From Haloarcula vallismortis ATCC 29715 (GTDB taxonomy: Archaea; Halobacteriota; Halobacteria; Halobacteriales; Haloarculaceae): DNA of 64,000 nt. This document shows, one piece after another, positions 1-8,789 of the stretch. Numbering within the stretch: the first letter of the stretch is position 1; every line of letters starts with the position of its first letter. The notes below the pieces were generated by a model that did no database searches, was not told the DNA's origin, and saw nothing but the letters and a program-made list of their open reading frames with translations. The position numbers and the translations under genes are program-made. The stretch spans positions 186,001 to 250,000 of the forward strand of contig NZ_AOLQ01000065.1 in assembly GCF_000337775.1 (NCBI RefSeq). The letters are read 5' to 3'.

Positions 1-1
1 C

Positions 2-184
2 AAGGCCGACGGCTACGTCGTCCACCGCCAGTACAACGGCCCCTCGTTCGTCTACCGGGTCGAACTCCACAGCGGCGACGTCGTCCACTGCATGCACAAC
101 CACGTCGAGACGTTCGAACCGGGCCAGCCCGTCGAAGTTGATCTGGTCGCCGACCACGACCTGGCCTGGTATCCGACGGAATGA
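2..184 (+). CDS. ABC transporter ATP-binding protein, C-terminal fragment
   Basis: This open frame enters from the left edge and gives the last 60 residues of a protein ending in a TGA. The strand-like pattern, with phrases such as HNHVETFEPGQPVEVDL and HDLAWYP, is typical of the TOBE domain that closes Fe(III)/polyamine/sugar-type ABC transporter ATPases. The TOBE domain helps ATPase dimers sense substrate or regulators at the inner membrane face. The nucleotide-binding motifs lie outside the window, so the substrate cannot be told. The stop overlaps the start of the next gene in an ATGA junction, so the two are probably co-transcribed. Confidence 0.7.
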   Translation, partial: KADGYVVHRQYNGPSFVYRVELHSGDVVHCMHNHVETFEPGQPVEVDLVADHDLAWYPTE

Positions 185-2187
185 CGCGGCTGCGCCGGCC
201 GGGGGTACAGGCGGGGCTGGTGGCGCTGCTCGGCGGGCTCGTCATCTTCACGCTGGCCCACGTCGTCTTTCCACATCACACCACCAACCACGACGAGGGC
301 GTCTACCTCCAGCAGGCCGCCATGCTGCTTGAGGGGCAACTGTTCATCTACCCGCCGGTCGAGGAGGCGTTCCGCCCATGGTTCTTCGTGGCCGACGGCG
401 AACGGCTGTATCCGAAGTACGCGCCGGTTCCAGCGGCGATGTTCGCCGTCGGGAAACTGCTGGGCGGCTACCGCGTCGCGCTCGGCCTGATTTCGACCGG
501 CGTGCTGGCACTGACCTATCACACCGTCCGCGAAGCCTTCGACGCACGAACGGGCGTGGTGGCGACACTTCTCATGTTCGGGTCGCCGCTGTTCCTCGTC
601 GAGGCCTCGGTGTTCCTCTCGTACGTGCCGACGACGCTGTGGAATCTCGGGTTCGCCGCGGCGTACCTCCACGCCGACCGGACCGGGAGCCGAAAGACGG
701 CGGCCTGTGCCGGCCTCGCTATCGGCATCGCCTTTTTCGCGCGGCCGTACACGGCCGTGCTGTTTGCGTCGCCGTTTATCGCCCATGCCCTGTGGTCACT
801 TCGGACACGCGACCCGACACGGTTCACGCGCCTGTCGCTGACCGCCGTCGGCGGGCTCACCGGTGTCGCCGCGACGCTCGCATACAACCGCGTGGTCACC
901 GGTTCCGCCCTGCTGTTCCCGTACGAAGTGTTCGCCCCACTGGACGGGCCGGGCTTTGGCTATCGGGAGATTCAGGGCTACTCGCGTGAGTTCACGCCGG
1001 CGATGTCGCTTGACGCGAACGCCGAACTCCTCTGGAAGCTCCTCACCCAGTGGGTCGTCGCCGGTCCGCTGGGGACAGTCGCCGCGGCCGTCGGCCTCGG
1101 TTCCGTCGTGCGCCGCGGGATAGACAGCCGACAGGCAGCGCTGGCCGGCGTCCTCCTGACGGTCCCGCTCGGCAACGGTTACTTCTGGGGCACCGTGAAC
1201 ATGCTCGGGGACCTCTCGGACCCGACAGACGGCTTGGTCACCTTTCTGGGACCGTTCTACCACGTCGATATGCTCGTCCCGCTTTCGGCCTTCGGTGCCG
1301 TCGGTGTCGTCGCCGTCGCCCAGCGGGCTCATCGGCTGGTCACCGAGCGGATCAGCGCCGACCGGGCGCGTCCGGTCCTGCTCGCGGTAGCGCTGTGTGG
1401 CGCGGCGCTTGGCGGTGGCGTGACCGCCGCGACAGCGGCCGAGCCGGTTTCGGACAACTACGAGACGACCCAGCAGTTAGCACAGGCCTACGAGCCCTTC
1501 GAGGAGCGCGACCTCGACGACAGCCTCATCTTGCTTCCGACGCCGTACGGCGACTGGCTCAACCACCCGTTCCAGTCAGTCCGCAACGACCCCGGATTTG
1601 ACGGCGATACCGTTTACGCGATGCAACACCGACAGTTCGACGTGGTCGACGCCTATCCCGACCGGACCTACTACCGCTACGTGTTCCGCGGCGAGTGGGT
1701 CCCCTATCTGGGCCTGCCGGTCGAGCCGCGGCTCCAGCCGGTGTCAGTTGCCGAGGGCGGGACGGTCCGGACAGATGTGTCGGCGTCAGTTCCGGCGCAG
1801 GCCGAGCTGGTCTCGATGCGGCTCACAAGCGAGGACGAGAACGACTACGCGACCGTCACCGGCGCAGACAGGCTGAATCTGCAGCTCTCGATGGACCGGG
1901 AGCGGACGCGGCTCACCGGCGACGGAATCGACGAGCAGGTCAGCGTGCCGACGCCCGAAAACGGGACGGTGACGCTGGTCATGTTCGTCGACTACGGCAC
2001 CGGCGCGGGGTTCGAGTACCGGACGGAAACCCCGGTCACCCAGACGGACGACGGCGTGCGGGCGCTGACGCCACGGCTCGAAGTGTGTAAGGATCAGCGC
2101 CGCTGCGGCGGCGAAGCAGCCTACGTGCCGGGCACACACCGCGACGGAATCAGCATGAACGCGACAACGACAGCCGAAGGGACGTGA
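181..2187 (+). CDS. GT-C type membrane glycosyltransferase (family 39-like)
   Basis: The 668-residue protein starts with one transmembrane helix and then has an Asp-Glu pair (D38-E39) in the first outside loop. That acidic pair is the hallmark of GT-C/GT39 enzymes, which move a sugar from a lipid phosphate carrier onto a protein or lipid on the outer membrane face. About ten hydrophobic segments follow up to residue 420, and then comes a soluble outer domain of about 240 residues. The acceptor and sugar are unknown. It overlaps the preceding ABC gene by 4 bases and is followed after 9 bases by a twin-arginine protein. Other GT-C membrane proteins of unknown role would look similar. Confidence 0.7.
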   Translation: MTRLRRPGVQAGLVALLGGLVIFTLAHVVFPHHTTNHDEGVYLQQAAMLLEGQLFIYPPVEEAFRPWFFVADGERLYPKYAPVPAAMFAVGKLLGGYRVALGLISTGVLALTYHTVREAFDARTGVVATLLMFGSPLFLVEASVFLSYVPTTLWNLGFAAAYLHADRTGSRKTAACAGLAIGIAFFARPYTAVLFASPFIAHALWSLRTRDPTRFTRLSLTAVGGLTGVAATLAYNRVVTGSALLFPYEVFAPLDGPGFGYREIQGYSREFTPAMSLDANAELLWKLLTQWVVAGPLGTVAAAVGLGSVVRRGIDSRQAALAGVLLTVPLGNGYFWGTVNMLGDLSDPTDGLVTFLGPFYHVDMLVPLSAFGAVGVVAVAQRAHRLVTERISADRARPVLLAVALCGAALGGGVTAATAAEPVSDNYETTQQLAQAYEPFEERDLDDSLILLPTPYGDWLNHPFQSVRNDPGFDGDTVYAMQHRQFDVVDAYPDRTYYRYVFRGEWVPYLGLPVEPRLQPVSVAEGGTVRTDVSASVPAQAELVSMRLTSEDENDYATVTGADRLNLQLSMDRERTRLTGDGIDEQVSVPTPENGTVTLVMFVDYGTGAGFEYRTETPVTQTDDGVRALTPRLEVCKDQRRCGGEAAYVPGTHRDGISMNATTTAEGT

Positions 2188-2196
2188 TACGCAACG

Positions 2197-2781
2197 ATGA
2201 CTGACTACGAACTCACCAGACGTGACGCGCTGAAAGCGCTCGGTGCGGCGGGTGTTACCGTTACCGGCGGCGCGGCGGCGCTCGTCTGGAACGAATCGGG
2301 AGACGATGAGACGGCCGATTCAGCCGAAAACGACACTGCTACAGCCGAATCAGAGTTCGGCGACCACGAGCGCGAGACGTACCGCGCCGTCGCCGCTATT
2401 GTCTATCCGAGCGAGGTAACGGGCGTACAGGAATTCGTCGACAGCTACGTCACCGGGCGAGTCGAGGCAGACCCTGAGCGGGCAACAGAAATGTCGACCG
2501 CCGTTGCAGACCTCGACGCGTACGCCCAAGAATGGGAGGACACAGTCTTCGCCGCGTTGGACACAGAAACGCAAGAGGAAACGCTGCGAGGCATGGGCGT
2601 CAAGGCCTCCGACCCGGACCCACATGGCGACCCGCGGCACCGCGTCCGCTACTACCTCGTCAACGATCTTCTGTTTGCGCTGTACAGTTCGCCGACCGGC
2701 GGAACGCTCGTTGGTATCGAGAATCCGCAGGGCTACCCTGGCGGGGCGAGTAGCTATCAGCAGCCACCGGACGAGCGGTAA
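2197..2781 (+). CDS. gluconate 2-dehydrogenase subunit 3-like protein
   Basis: This 194-residue protein has a twin-arginine signal (LTRRDALKALG, residues 6-16) followed by a hydrophobic stretch, so it is probably exported folded. The rest resembles the small gluconate 2-dehydrogenase subunit 3 family, which normally accompanies a GMC-type flavin dehydrogenase and assists its export or assembly. The conserved-looking end with NPQGYPGG fits that family. No GMC dehydrogenase lies next to it here: the upstream neighbour is a glycosyltransferase and the downstream gene is on the other strand. Its partner must therefore be encoded elsewhere, or it works alone. Confidence 0.7.
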   Translation: MTDYELTRRDALKALGAAGVTVTGGAAALVWNESGDDETADSAENDTATAESEFGDHERETYRAVAAIVYPSEVTGVQEFVDSYVTGRVEADPERATEMSTAVADLDAYAQEWEDTVFAALDTETQEETLRGMGVKASDPDPHGDPRHRVRYYLVNDLLFALYSSPTGGTLVGIENPQGYPGGASSYQQPPDER

Positions 2782-2813
2782 GCCGGAGTCCGTCGCCGAC
2801 TGCGTCGGCGGTG

Positions 2814-3527
2814 TTATCGGAACCGCTCTTCAAGCGCGACTCGGACGATTGACTTTGCGATGGCGGCCCCGCCGGAAAACGGATCGAGTTTCGTCTCGCC
2901 TTTCCGCTCGTCGTACTCGATGGGGCGCTCACGAACGTCGTATCCGCGCATCAGCGGCCGCATGAGCAGCTCCGCCGAGAGTCCGGTGTTTTCCGTCCAG
3001 ACGATCTTCTGGAGGACGTCGCGGCGGTACGCGCGCATTCCGGTGGTCGTGTCGTGGACGCGCTTGCCCATGAGGACGCTTGCAAGCAAGGCGAACAGTT
3101 CGTTCCCCAGTTTGTTCATCGACGGCATCTGTTCGGCCCCGTAGTACAGCCGGTCGCCGCTGACGACATCGGCCCCGTCGTTTATTTCTGCGAGGAAGTC
3201 GGGGAGACGTTCCATCGGATACGTGTCGTCACAGTCCGTCGTGACGACGACCGGTCGATCCGGCGTCAGCACGGCTTCGCGGACCGCCACACCGTATCCC
3301 TGCGGTTCCTGTTCGATGACTGTCGCACCGTGTTCGCGGGCGATCTCCGGCGTCCGGTCGCTGGAGCCGTCGACGCAGACGACCTCGGCACGCCTGTCGG
3401 TCACCGCCGCGATATCGTCGAGGACAGTGCCGATTGCTTCTTCCTCGTTGTACGTCCCCATGACGACTGCGAGGTCGTCAAACGTGTACCCGGCTGAATC
3501 GTCAGCCCGTGTGCCCTGAATAGCCAT
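2814..3527 (-). CDS. GT2 family glycosyltransferase (dolichyl-phosphate sugar synthase type)
   Basis: The 237-residue protein is a compact GT-A fold enzyme. It shows TYNEEE at residues 25-30, the nucleotide-binding DGSSD at 53-57, and a DxD-type metal site in TDCDDTYP near 97-104. A later TTGMRAYRRDVL segment is typical of dolichyl-phosphate mannose/glucose synthases. Such enzymes load a sugar from a nucleotide donor onto a dolichyl phosphate lipid at the cytoplasmic face. There is no membrane domain. The gene stands alone, and it could supply the lipid-linked sugar used by GT-C enzymes such as the one at 181-2187. The exact sugar is unknown. Confidence 0.8.
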   Translation of the reverse strand: MAIQGTRADDSAGYTFDDLAVVMGTYNEEEAIGTVLDDIAAVTDRRAEVVCVDGSSDRTPEIAREHGATVIEQEPQGYGVAVREAVLTPDRPVVVTTDCDDTYPMERLPDFLAEINDGADVVSGDRLYYGAEQMPSMNKLGNELFALLASVLMGKRVHDTTTGMRAYRRDVLQKIVWTENTGLSAELLMRPLMRGYDVRERPIEYDERKGETKLDPFSGGAAIAKSIVRVALEERFR

Positions 3528-3576
3528 TGCTCATCCGTCAGCACCCACGGTTCTTGAATGTTTAGGTTTACCAAAA

Positions 3577-4353
3577 TCAGTGATCAGCGAGATACATTTC
3601 TATCGGGGTTGCATCCGCCCAGAGATGCGCGAACAGGTCCCGTGCCCACGAAATAGCGCCATCGGTTTCGGAGACAATCTTCGCCGACGGCCAGGCCCCG
3701 TCGAGTTCTGGAAGCGTCAGGATCATCCAGTCGTCGGCGACGGCGAGTGCGTACGGGACTGGCGTGACGCGAACAGTCGTCTCCTCGTAGCGATTCATAT
3801 CGAGGGAGACGGACTCCTTGTCGCGCATCTCGTCGATTACAGCACAGCTGACCACTAGCCTCGAATCGGCATTGTCTGGCATAGCCGCCTCGTATTCGGG
3901 GTGGTACACAGGCGAGACCACATCGCAGCTCCGGACGCTCTCGACGCGAGTGACGACCTCGCGGACGGGGCGGTTGATATCGGTCTGTGTGCCACGGATG
4001 ACCGTGTAGTCGTCAAGTTCAGGCAGGCGACACCGGAACGGCTGCGGTAACACTGACGTATCGTGAGACTCCCAGTACCGGGAGTCGACGGCAAAGAGTT
4101 CCTCAAGCCGCCGTTGGCGGTGAATCGTATCTGCCACGAGGCGGCCGGTACCGGTAAGTTGCCACCCGTCATCCATCGATGTGACCAGACCGCAGCCTTC
4201 GAGATTCGAGAGCGCATCGTAAATCGCTGATTCGCTTGCAGTCACCGCTGACAGCAGTTCGTTGGTGGCCTTGGCTCCGGGACATAGCGAGCCGATGATG
4301 TCCGTCCGGACGGACGACGTTCGGACGTACTGTATTAGCGATTCTACGCCCAT
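3577..4353 (-). CDS. winged-helix transcriptional regulator with FilR1-type C-terminal domain
   Basis: The protein has 258 residues. Residues 10-80 form a winged-helix DNA-binding domain (SESAIYDALSNLEGCGLV is the recognition region). The remainder matches the general plan of the DUF1724/FilR1 effector domain found in many haloarchaeal and methanogen regulators. In FilR1 this part is thought to sense a small ligand, which is not known here. A direct repeat spans the translation start (see 4349-4369) and could be an autoregulatory site. Upstream lies an unusually long gene-free stretch of 433 bases. Confidence 0.7.
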   Translation of the reverse strand: MGVESLIQYVRTSSVRTDIIGSLCPGAKATNELLSAVTASESAIYDALSNLEGCGLVTSMDDGWQLTGTGRLVADTIHRQRRLEELFAVDSRYWESHDTSVLPQPFRCRLPELDDYTVIRGTQTDINRPVREVVTRVESVRSCDVVSPVYHPEYEAAMPDNADSRLVVSCAVIDEMRDKESVSLDMNRYEETTVRVTPVPYALAVADDWMILTLPELDGAWPSAKIVSETDGAISWARDLFAHLWADATPIEMYLADH

Positions 4354-4369
4354 ACTGTCCCCATACTGT
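4349..4369. repeat. direct repeat over the FilR1-type regulator start
   Basis: The ten-base word CCCATACTGT occurs at 4349-4358 and again at 4360-4369, exactly 11 bases apart, about one helical turn. The first copy covers the ATG of the regulator gene on the minus strand. Same-face direct repeats at a start site are a common layout for autoregulation, but no protein-binding evidence is available. Confidence 0.35.
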
Positions 4370-4786
4370 GTAGCTCATATTTTTCCCACATATCAGTTTC
4401 CATTTGTAATGGAATTCTCTTTGGATAGGACACTATTCTCTCGGGCATTGGATATTATTGCAGCCAATGTGTCCATCTTTTTTATCGCTCACGACGCAGT
4501 GACTGTTGCTGTCCACCTAAGGCCACGTCCCCGCTGAACGCAATGGAGCACGTTGGTCTTGTGGAGTTGCCACGTTCGGGTCAGGCGATGTCGTGCCTCT
4601 GACATATGTCGCCAGCCCGAAGGGTCATGCAATCACCGTGGGTTGCCCATCCACGGTGCTCATTGTCTCCGCTGTCGACTCGTCCAGTTGCGTCCTCGTA
4701 ACAGAGACTACCGTCCCTCAGTTCCGTCTCGCCCGTCCGCGCACGGGCAGTCATCGTGAAAAACAGCCACAACCGACGGTATCGAA
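4370..4786. other. gene-free, partly AT-rich interval
   Basis: No reading frame here looks like a haloarchaeal protein. The right part, next to the FilR1-type gene (about 4370-4500), is clearly richer in A and T than its surroundings and carries T-runs (for example near 4479-4484). That could be promoter DNA or the scar of an old insertion. The part from 4510 to 4786 is GC-rich and without a recognisable gene, RNA or repeat. Confidence 0.4.
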
Positions 4787-5839
4787 TCAGTTCTCGGGGG
4801 GTTCGTCCGTCCCAATCCGGATCTCGTACGCTTCGATATCTTCGAACGCAGCGACTTGGCCACCGACTTCGACTGGCCCGTCGGCCGTTTCAACGACCAG
4901 CGTCGCGACCTCGCGGTTCGAACTGAACGACGCCTGGTCTACCTTGCCCTCGACGACTCGGTGGTCGCCCGTCTCGACATCCCGACCCTCGATGGTCGCA
5001 TAGAACTCACCGTCCAGCGTCACCAAATCGGAGATACAGCGTCTGATCGTCCCGTAGCGGCGCGGGAACGGCAGCCCTTCTCCGTCACTAGCAATCGTTT
5101 CAGCAGTCGTCCACAGCACCGTGTTGAGGAACCCGGACACCAGGAACCCGAGTTCCGACCGGTTGAAGATGACGCCGTATCGGTCCGTGTCACCGCGGAC
5201 GCTCTCACGGGTCGCGTACATCGAGTAGTTCCCGTCGGCGACGGCGACGACCGGCGTCGTGATACCGCGGCGTGCCTTCACCGTAGTCGCGATGGATTCG
5301 TAATCGAACCGTGCCGGGTCGGGGGCGTCCACCTCCGGCGAAATGAGGATTTCGATAGCGATGCCGGACTGCTTCCGAGCCGCGAGTCTGTCTTCGAACC
5401 GCTCCAACAGGGCTGGGGTCAGGGACAGCGTCAGTTCGTACTCGGCCGTCTCGATGATATCTTCGAGGTACCGGAGTATTGTCGGCCGGGATTTAACGAG
5501 CGAGACGGCCTCGGGCTCCCGTGCGGGGGCTGTGTAGCGCGAGGACAGGTCGTCAACGAGGTCATCGAGTGAGTCCTGTATCCCCTCGAAGGCTTCCCGC
5601 GGGTCGATAGCCAGGACTTTCATCGGCCGGGACTCCTTGAGTTCAACCAGCCCGACGTCGCTGAGGCTTCGAACCGTATCGTACACCCGCGGCTGTGGAA
5701 TGTCCGTATTCTCCGATATCTCCGACGCTGTCAGCTCGCCGTGTTGCAACACGGCCAGGTAGGCTGAAATCTCGTACTCGCCGAGATTGAACCGCGCAAT
5801 TACCTGTTCGAGCGATGCTTCCAAGTCGTCACTAGACAT
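4787..5839 (-). CDS. TrmB-family sugar-responsive transcriptional regulator (first copy)
   Basis: This 350-residue protein starts with a TrmB-type winged helix (residues 18-75, including TASEISENTDIPQPRVYDTVRSL). A linker helix and a C-terminal effector region follow; in TrmB proteins this region binds sugars. It lies 193 bases downstream of a substrate-binding lipoprotein gene on the same strand and so probably responds to the sugar imported by this locus. A second TrmB-type gene at 15132-16208 flanks the other side of the locus but is only distantly similar. TrmB proteins repress or activate depending on where they sit relative to the TATA box. Confidence 0.82.
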   Translation of the reverse strand: MSSDDLEASLEQVIARFNLGEYEISAYLAVLQHGELTASEISENTDIPQPRVYDTVRSLSDVGLVELKESRPMKVLAIDPREAFEGIQDSLDDLVDDLSSRYTAPAREPEAVSLVKSRPTILRYLEDIIETAEYELTLSLTPALLERFEDRLAARKQSGIAIEILISPEVDAPDPARFDYESIATTVKARRGITTPVVAVADGNYSMYATRESVRGDTDRYGVIFNRSELGFLVSGFLNTVLWTTAETIASDGEGLPFPRRYGTIRRCISDLVTLDGEFYATIEGRDVETGDHRVVEGKVDQASFSSNREVATLVVETADGPVEVGGQVAAFEDIEAYEIRIGTDEPPEN

Positions 5840-6032
5840 GGTTGGGCGTTTGCGAGTCGAGTACTAAGAACTTCGGCACTCTATTCAGCAGACAGTTTCA
5901 GGATCGGTCGCGTGTGTCTGCCACTGTTCACTGTCCTGTCACAGCGGCTGCTTACCCTGTGACTCCGATTGTTCGAGTCGATTCGCCAGTTCGAGTCACC
6001 ACGGCGAAAAAATGTGCGCTGTCGGTGCGGTG

Positions 6033-7409
6033 TTAGTAGGCGTTGGAAATCTGGGAGACGACGTCCGCGGGCGAAGCACCGGAGTTCAGCGATGAGATAG
6101 CGGACTCGAGCGAGGACTTGACTGCCGGCGGTGCGGCCAGGCCGTGTGCGACTGACGGCGGCTGGGCATCGCTGTTCTGGAAGTCCTCTATCTGGTCCTT
6201 GGAGAAGTCGTTGAACGGGTCGGTGTTCACGTCAGTCCGTGGCGGAATCGACCCCTTCTTGGGGTTGAAGATTTCCTGTGCCTCAGTCGTACCGACGAAC
6301 TGGCACCACAGCGTGGTCGCTTCAGGCGACGGGTTGTTGACCGGATACGGGAACGAGTCCATGTTGAGCGCGTAGTTCCCTTCGGTTCCCGGGAACGGGA
6401 CATGGTCCCACTCCTCACCATAGGTGAGGTCGTTCGTGATGTACGTTCCGGCCGCCCAGTCACCCTGGTGGAGGAACGCCGCTTCGCCGTTGATGACCTG
6501 ATTGTTGGCCTCGGTCCAGGAAATCGAACCGGCGTCGCTCGGGATGTAGTCGAGATAGGCCTGTGTGGTCTCGACTGCTGACTCCAGCGCGTCGCTGTTG
6601 GCGTCGACTTCACCGTCGACGAAGATAGCGCTGTAGGTCTCGGCGTCCGTTTCGCCGAGGAGAACAGTCGCGAACATCTGGAAGCTGGACCACGGCGCAC
6701 CCGTCTGGTGTGCCATTCCGGTGTAGCCGGCGTCGTCGACCGTCGCTAGCGCGTCGACGAGGTCAGACGGCGTTTCGATGGATGCCGGGTCAACTCCGGC
6801 GTCTTCGACGACCTCGACGTTGTAGAAGAGGTTGTTGATCCGGTGGATGTTGAGCGGCACCGTCACGTAGTTTCCGGCAGGCTGGGCCGCGTCTTTGACA
6901 CCCTGAAGGTACGCGTCCTCCATGCTGTTCTCTGACCACACTGAGTCACCGATATCCTTCAGCAGGTTCGCATCGGTGAAGGGGAGCAGATTGTTTCCGG
7001 GCCAGGCTTGCCACGTACTCGGGTGGTTGCCGTTTTGTACCCGTGTCCGGATGTTCGCCTGCAGGTTGTCACCCGCACCGCCGGCGATGAGGTTCTCGTC
7101 GAACGGAACGTCCGGGTGCTGCTCTTTGAAGGCCTCCATAACGGACTGAATCGCTTCCAGTCCGTCGCCTTCACCCCACCAGTGGGCGACTTCAAGTGTG
7201 CTATACTGCGAACCGCTGTCAGTACTGCCGCCGTCACTGCTGCCGTCACCACTGCTGCCATCGCTACCGTCACCACTGCTGCCGTCGCCGCTGCTGCCAT
7301 CACCACCGTCACTCCCACCGCAGCCAGCCAGCGAGGCCGCACCTGCTGCGCCAGCAATCCGAAGAGCGTTACGCCGCGTCAACCGTTTATTTGAATTGTC
7401 GTCAGTCAT
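6033..7409 (-). CDS. sugar ABC transporter substrate-binding lipoprotein (first)
   Basis: The 458-residue protein has a twin-arginine signal (TRRNALRIAG, residues 11-20) ending in the lipobox LAGC with the lipidated cysteine at position 30. A long Gly/Ser/Asp linker (residues 31-68) then holds the domain away from the membrane in high salt. The rest is a family 1 extracellular solute-binding protein, with blocks such as EVAHWWGEGDGLEAIQSVMEAF and GEAAFLHQGDWAAG. It captures a sugar or oligosaccharide for an ABC importer. No permease is adjacent in its own transcript; the closest is the operon at 10-13 kb. The 275-base AT-rich leader upstream suggests its own promoter. Confidence 0.85.
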   Translation of the reverse strand: MTDDNSNKRLTRRNALRIAGAAGAASLAGCGGSDGGDGSSGDGSSGDGSDGSSGDGSSDGGSTDSGSQYSTLEVAHWWGEGDGLEAIQSVMEAFKEQHPDVPFDENLIAGGAGDNLQANIRTRVQNGNHPSTWQAWPGNNLLPFTDANLLKDIGDSVWSENSMEDAYLQGVKDAAQPAGNYVTVPLNIHRINNLFYNVEVVEDAGVDPASIETPSDLVDALATVDDAGYTGMAHQTGAPWSSFQMFATVLLGETDAETYSAIFVDGEVDANSDALESAVETTQAYLDYIPSDAGSISWTEANNQVINGEAAFLHQGDWAAGTYITNDLTYGEEWDHVPFPGTEGNYALNMDSFPYPVNNPSPEATTLWCQFVGTTEAQEIFNPKKGSIPPRTDVNTDPFNDFSKDQIEDFQNSDAQPPSVAHGLAAPPAVKSSLESAISSLNSGASPADVVSQISNAY

Positions 7410-7684
7410 GGTTGCACCAATACCTCATAATTCCTTATTGAAGATTCGCACTTAATACTTCTGTATAGGGAAAGTCAGCATTTGACATTCGGGTCAATCC
7501 CGGTAAATCATCCATATTTCCCGATTTTCCGTGTTTGAGCGGTGGAACAAATTAATCATATGTGAGTAAATACCTAGCTAATTTACATCTATTATCTTAT
7601 ATGTCCCCGAAATCACCCCTGTAAGAAGGGGTATATCAAGCCCATATTGCGACAAAAAGCTCGGGCGCGGTTCGACCCGGGGAC
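7410..7684. promoter_or_regulatory. AT-rich intergenic region upstream of the first binding-protein gene
   Basis: This 275-base stretch separates the dehydrogenase gene from the binding-protein gene, both read leftward. It is much richer in A and T than the genes and holds several TATA-like words (for example around 7452-7458 and 7590-7605). I cannot single out the promoter. It probably contains the terminator of the upstream operon and the promoter and operator of the binding-protein gene. Confidence 0.5.
7615..7632 (-). terminator. hairpin downstream of the glucose-dehydrogenase-like gene
   Basis: ACCCCT at 7615-7620 and AGGGGT at 7627-7632 form a perfect six-base stem with a six-base loop, 53 bases beyond the dehydrogenase stop on the minus strand. 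It could end the upstream operon transcript. There is no strong T-run after it, and archaeal termination depends mainly on T-runs, so the call is weak. Confidence 0.3.
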
Positions 7685-8749
7685 TTACAGCGAATCGAAC
7701 TCGACGACCGCTTTTATCTGGTCATCTCCATCTTCAAAGGCGGCCTCGACATGCTCCGGGTCGGTAACCGTCGTGACCAGATCGTCGAGCAGCCACTCCG
7801 GAAGCTCCTGTAAGGTCTCGACGGCGTCCTCGAAGTGCGAGACGTGTGAATTTACCGTCCCGATGAGACACTTGTTGTGCAGGACGATTTCGTTGTGCAG
7901 CGAGCCGCCATCGACTTCAAACTCCCATGGCTCCGGGATACCGAGCAACACGCCGACCCCGTTCTGGTCGAGCGCCTTGACGGTCTGGAACGCGTGCGGG
8001 GCGAACCCGGTCGCCTCGTAGATGTAGTCCATCGCCTCGTGTGCGTCCGGGAGTTCGTCTACTGGCGTCTCACGGGAATCGACGTACGTGCTCCCGATGT
8101 CATCGATGATGTCGACCGTCGGGTCGGGCCGATCCCGCCGGCCGACACAGTAGGTCCGGTCGTACTCCTGTTCGAGCATCCACAGCGTCAGCAGGCCGAG
8201 TGAGCCGTTGCCCAGCACGCAGGCCGATTCTGGTCGCCAGTCGAACGGTTCCCGCGTCGCGTACGCGTGCTCGTTCGCCTTTTCCGTGATCGAAAGCGGT
8301 TCGACGAGGAAGCCGTACTCCGCGACTGACTCGGGGACCGGGACGAGGAAGTCCGCCGGCGACGTGAAATACTCGGCCATGAAGCCGTGGTCGCCGACGA
8401 TGCCACGTTCCGTGTACTCACCGTCCGGAGCCATGTCGGGTTCGCCCCGGCGGAAATACTCGTTCGTTTCGCCGTTCGGCTTCCGCCGGACGGTCGGCGC
8501 GACGACCTGCCCCGTCTCAAGCCCCGTGCCATTGGGCTCTTCGACGACGCCGACCGCCTCGTGTCCGAGAACCATGTGGTCTGTCCCGTCGGGAAACCCA
8601 CCGTGGGAGCCGTTCAGGACTTCGTGGTCTGTGCCGTCAACACCAACGCGGAGGGTCCGGACAAGCGCCTCGCCCGGGTCAGGCGACGGTCGCTCCCGCT
8701 CTAAGAGCTGTGGGCCGTCGTCGTCCCGCGTAACACCAATCACTTTCAT
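7685..8749 (-). CDS. glucose 1-dehydrogenase-type zinc alcohol dehydrogenase family enzyme
   Basis: The 354-residue protein matches haloarchaeal glucose dehydrogenases. D38, the H63-E64 pair in VLGHEAVG and E150 in FLVEPLSITEKANEH stand at the numbered zinc and substrate positions known from the Haloferax mediterranei enzyme. The Rossmann glycine motif is at residues 180-185 (GNGSLG). The family oxidises glucose, or related aldoses, to the lactone with NAD(P), the first step of the semi-phosphorylative Entner-Doudoroff route. It lies 40 bases after a Gfo/Idh/MocA gene and downstream of a sugar ABC operon. The real substrate could be another sugar carried by that transporter. Confidence 0.82.
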   Translation of the reverse strand: MKVIGVTRDDDGPQLLERERPSPDPGEALVRTLRVGVDGTDHEVLNGSHGGFPDGTDHMVLGHEAVGVVEEPNGTGLETGQVVAPTVRRKPNGETNEYFRRGEPDMAPDGEYTERGIVGDHGFMAEYFTSPADFLVPVPESVAEYGFLVEPLSITEKANEHAYATREPFDWRPESACVLGNGSLGLLTLWMLEQEYDRTYCVGRRDRPDPTVDIIDDIGSTYVDSRETPVDELPDAHEAMDYIYEATGFAPHAFQTVKALDQNGVGVLLGIPEPWEFEVDGGSLHNEIVLHNKCLIGTVNSHVSHFEDAVETLQELPEWLLDDLVTTVTDPEHVEAAFEDGDDQIKAVVEFDSL

Positions 8750-8789
8750 GCCAGGCAGAGAGTGAGAACACTGGGGATTAAGTCTTTCT

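Noticed and set aside
7200-7320. Repeat tract in the first binding-protein gene
   Set aside because: It encodes the usual Gly/Ser/Asp linker after a haloarchaeal lipobox and needs no special explanation.
7660-7700. T-loop-like word near a possible tRNA
   Set aside because: GGTTCGACCCG has the look of a T-arm, but no acceptor stem or anticodon arm can be folded around it.
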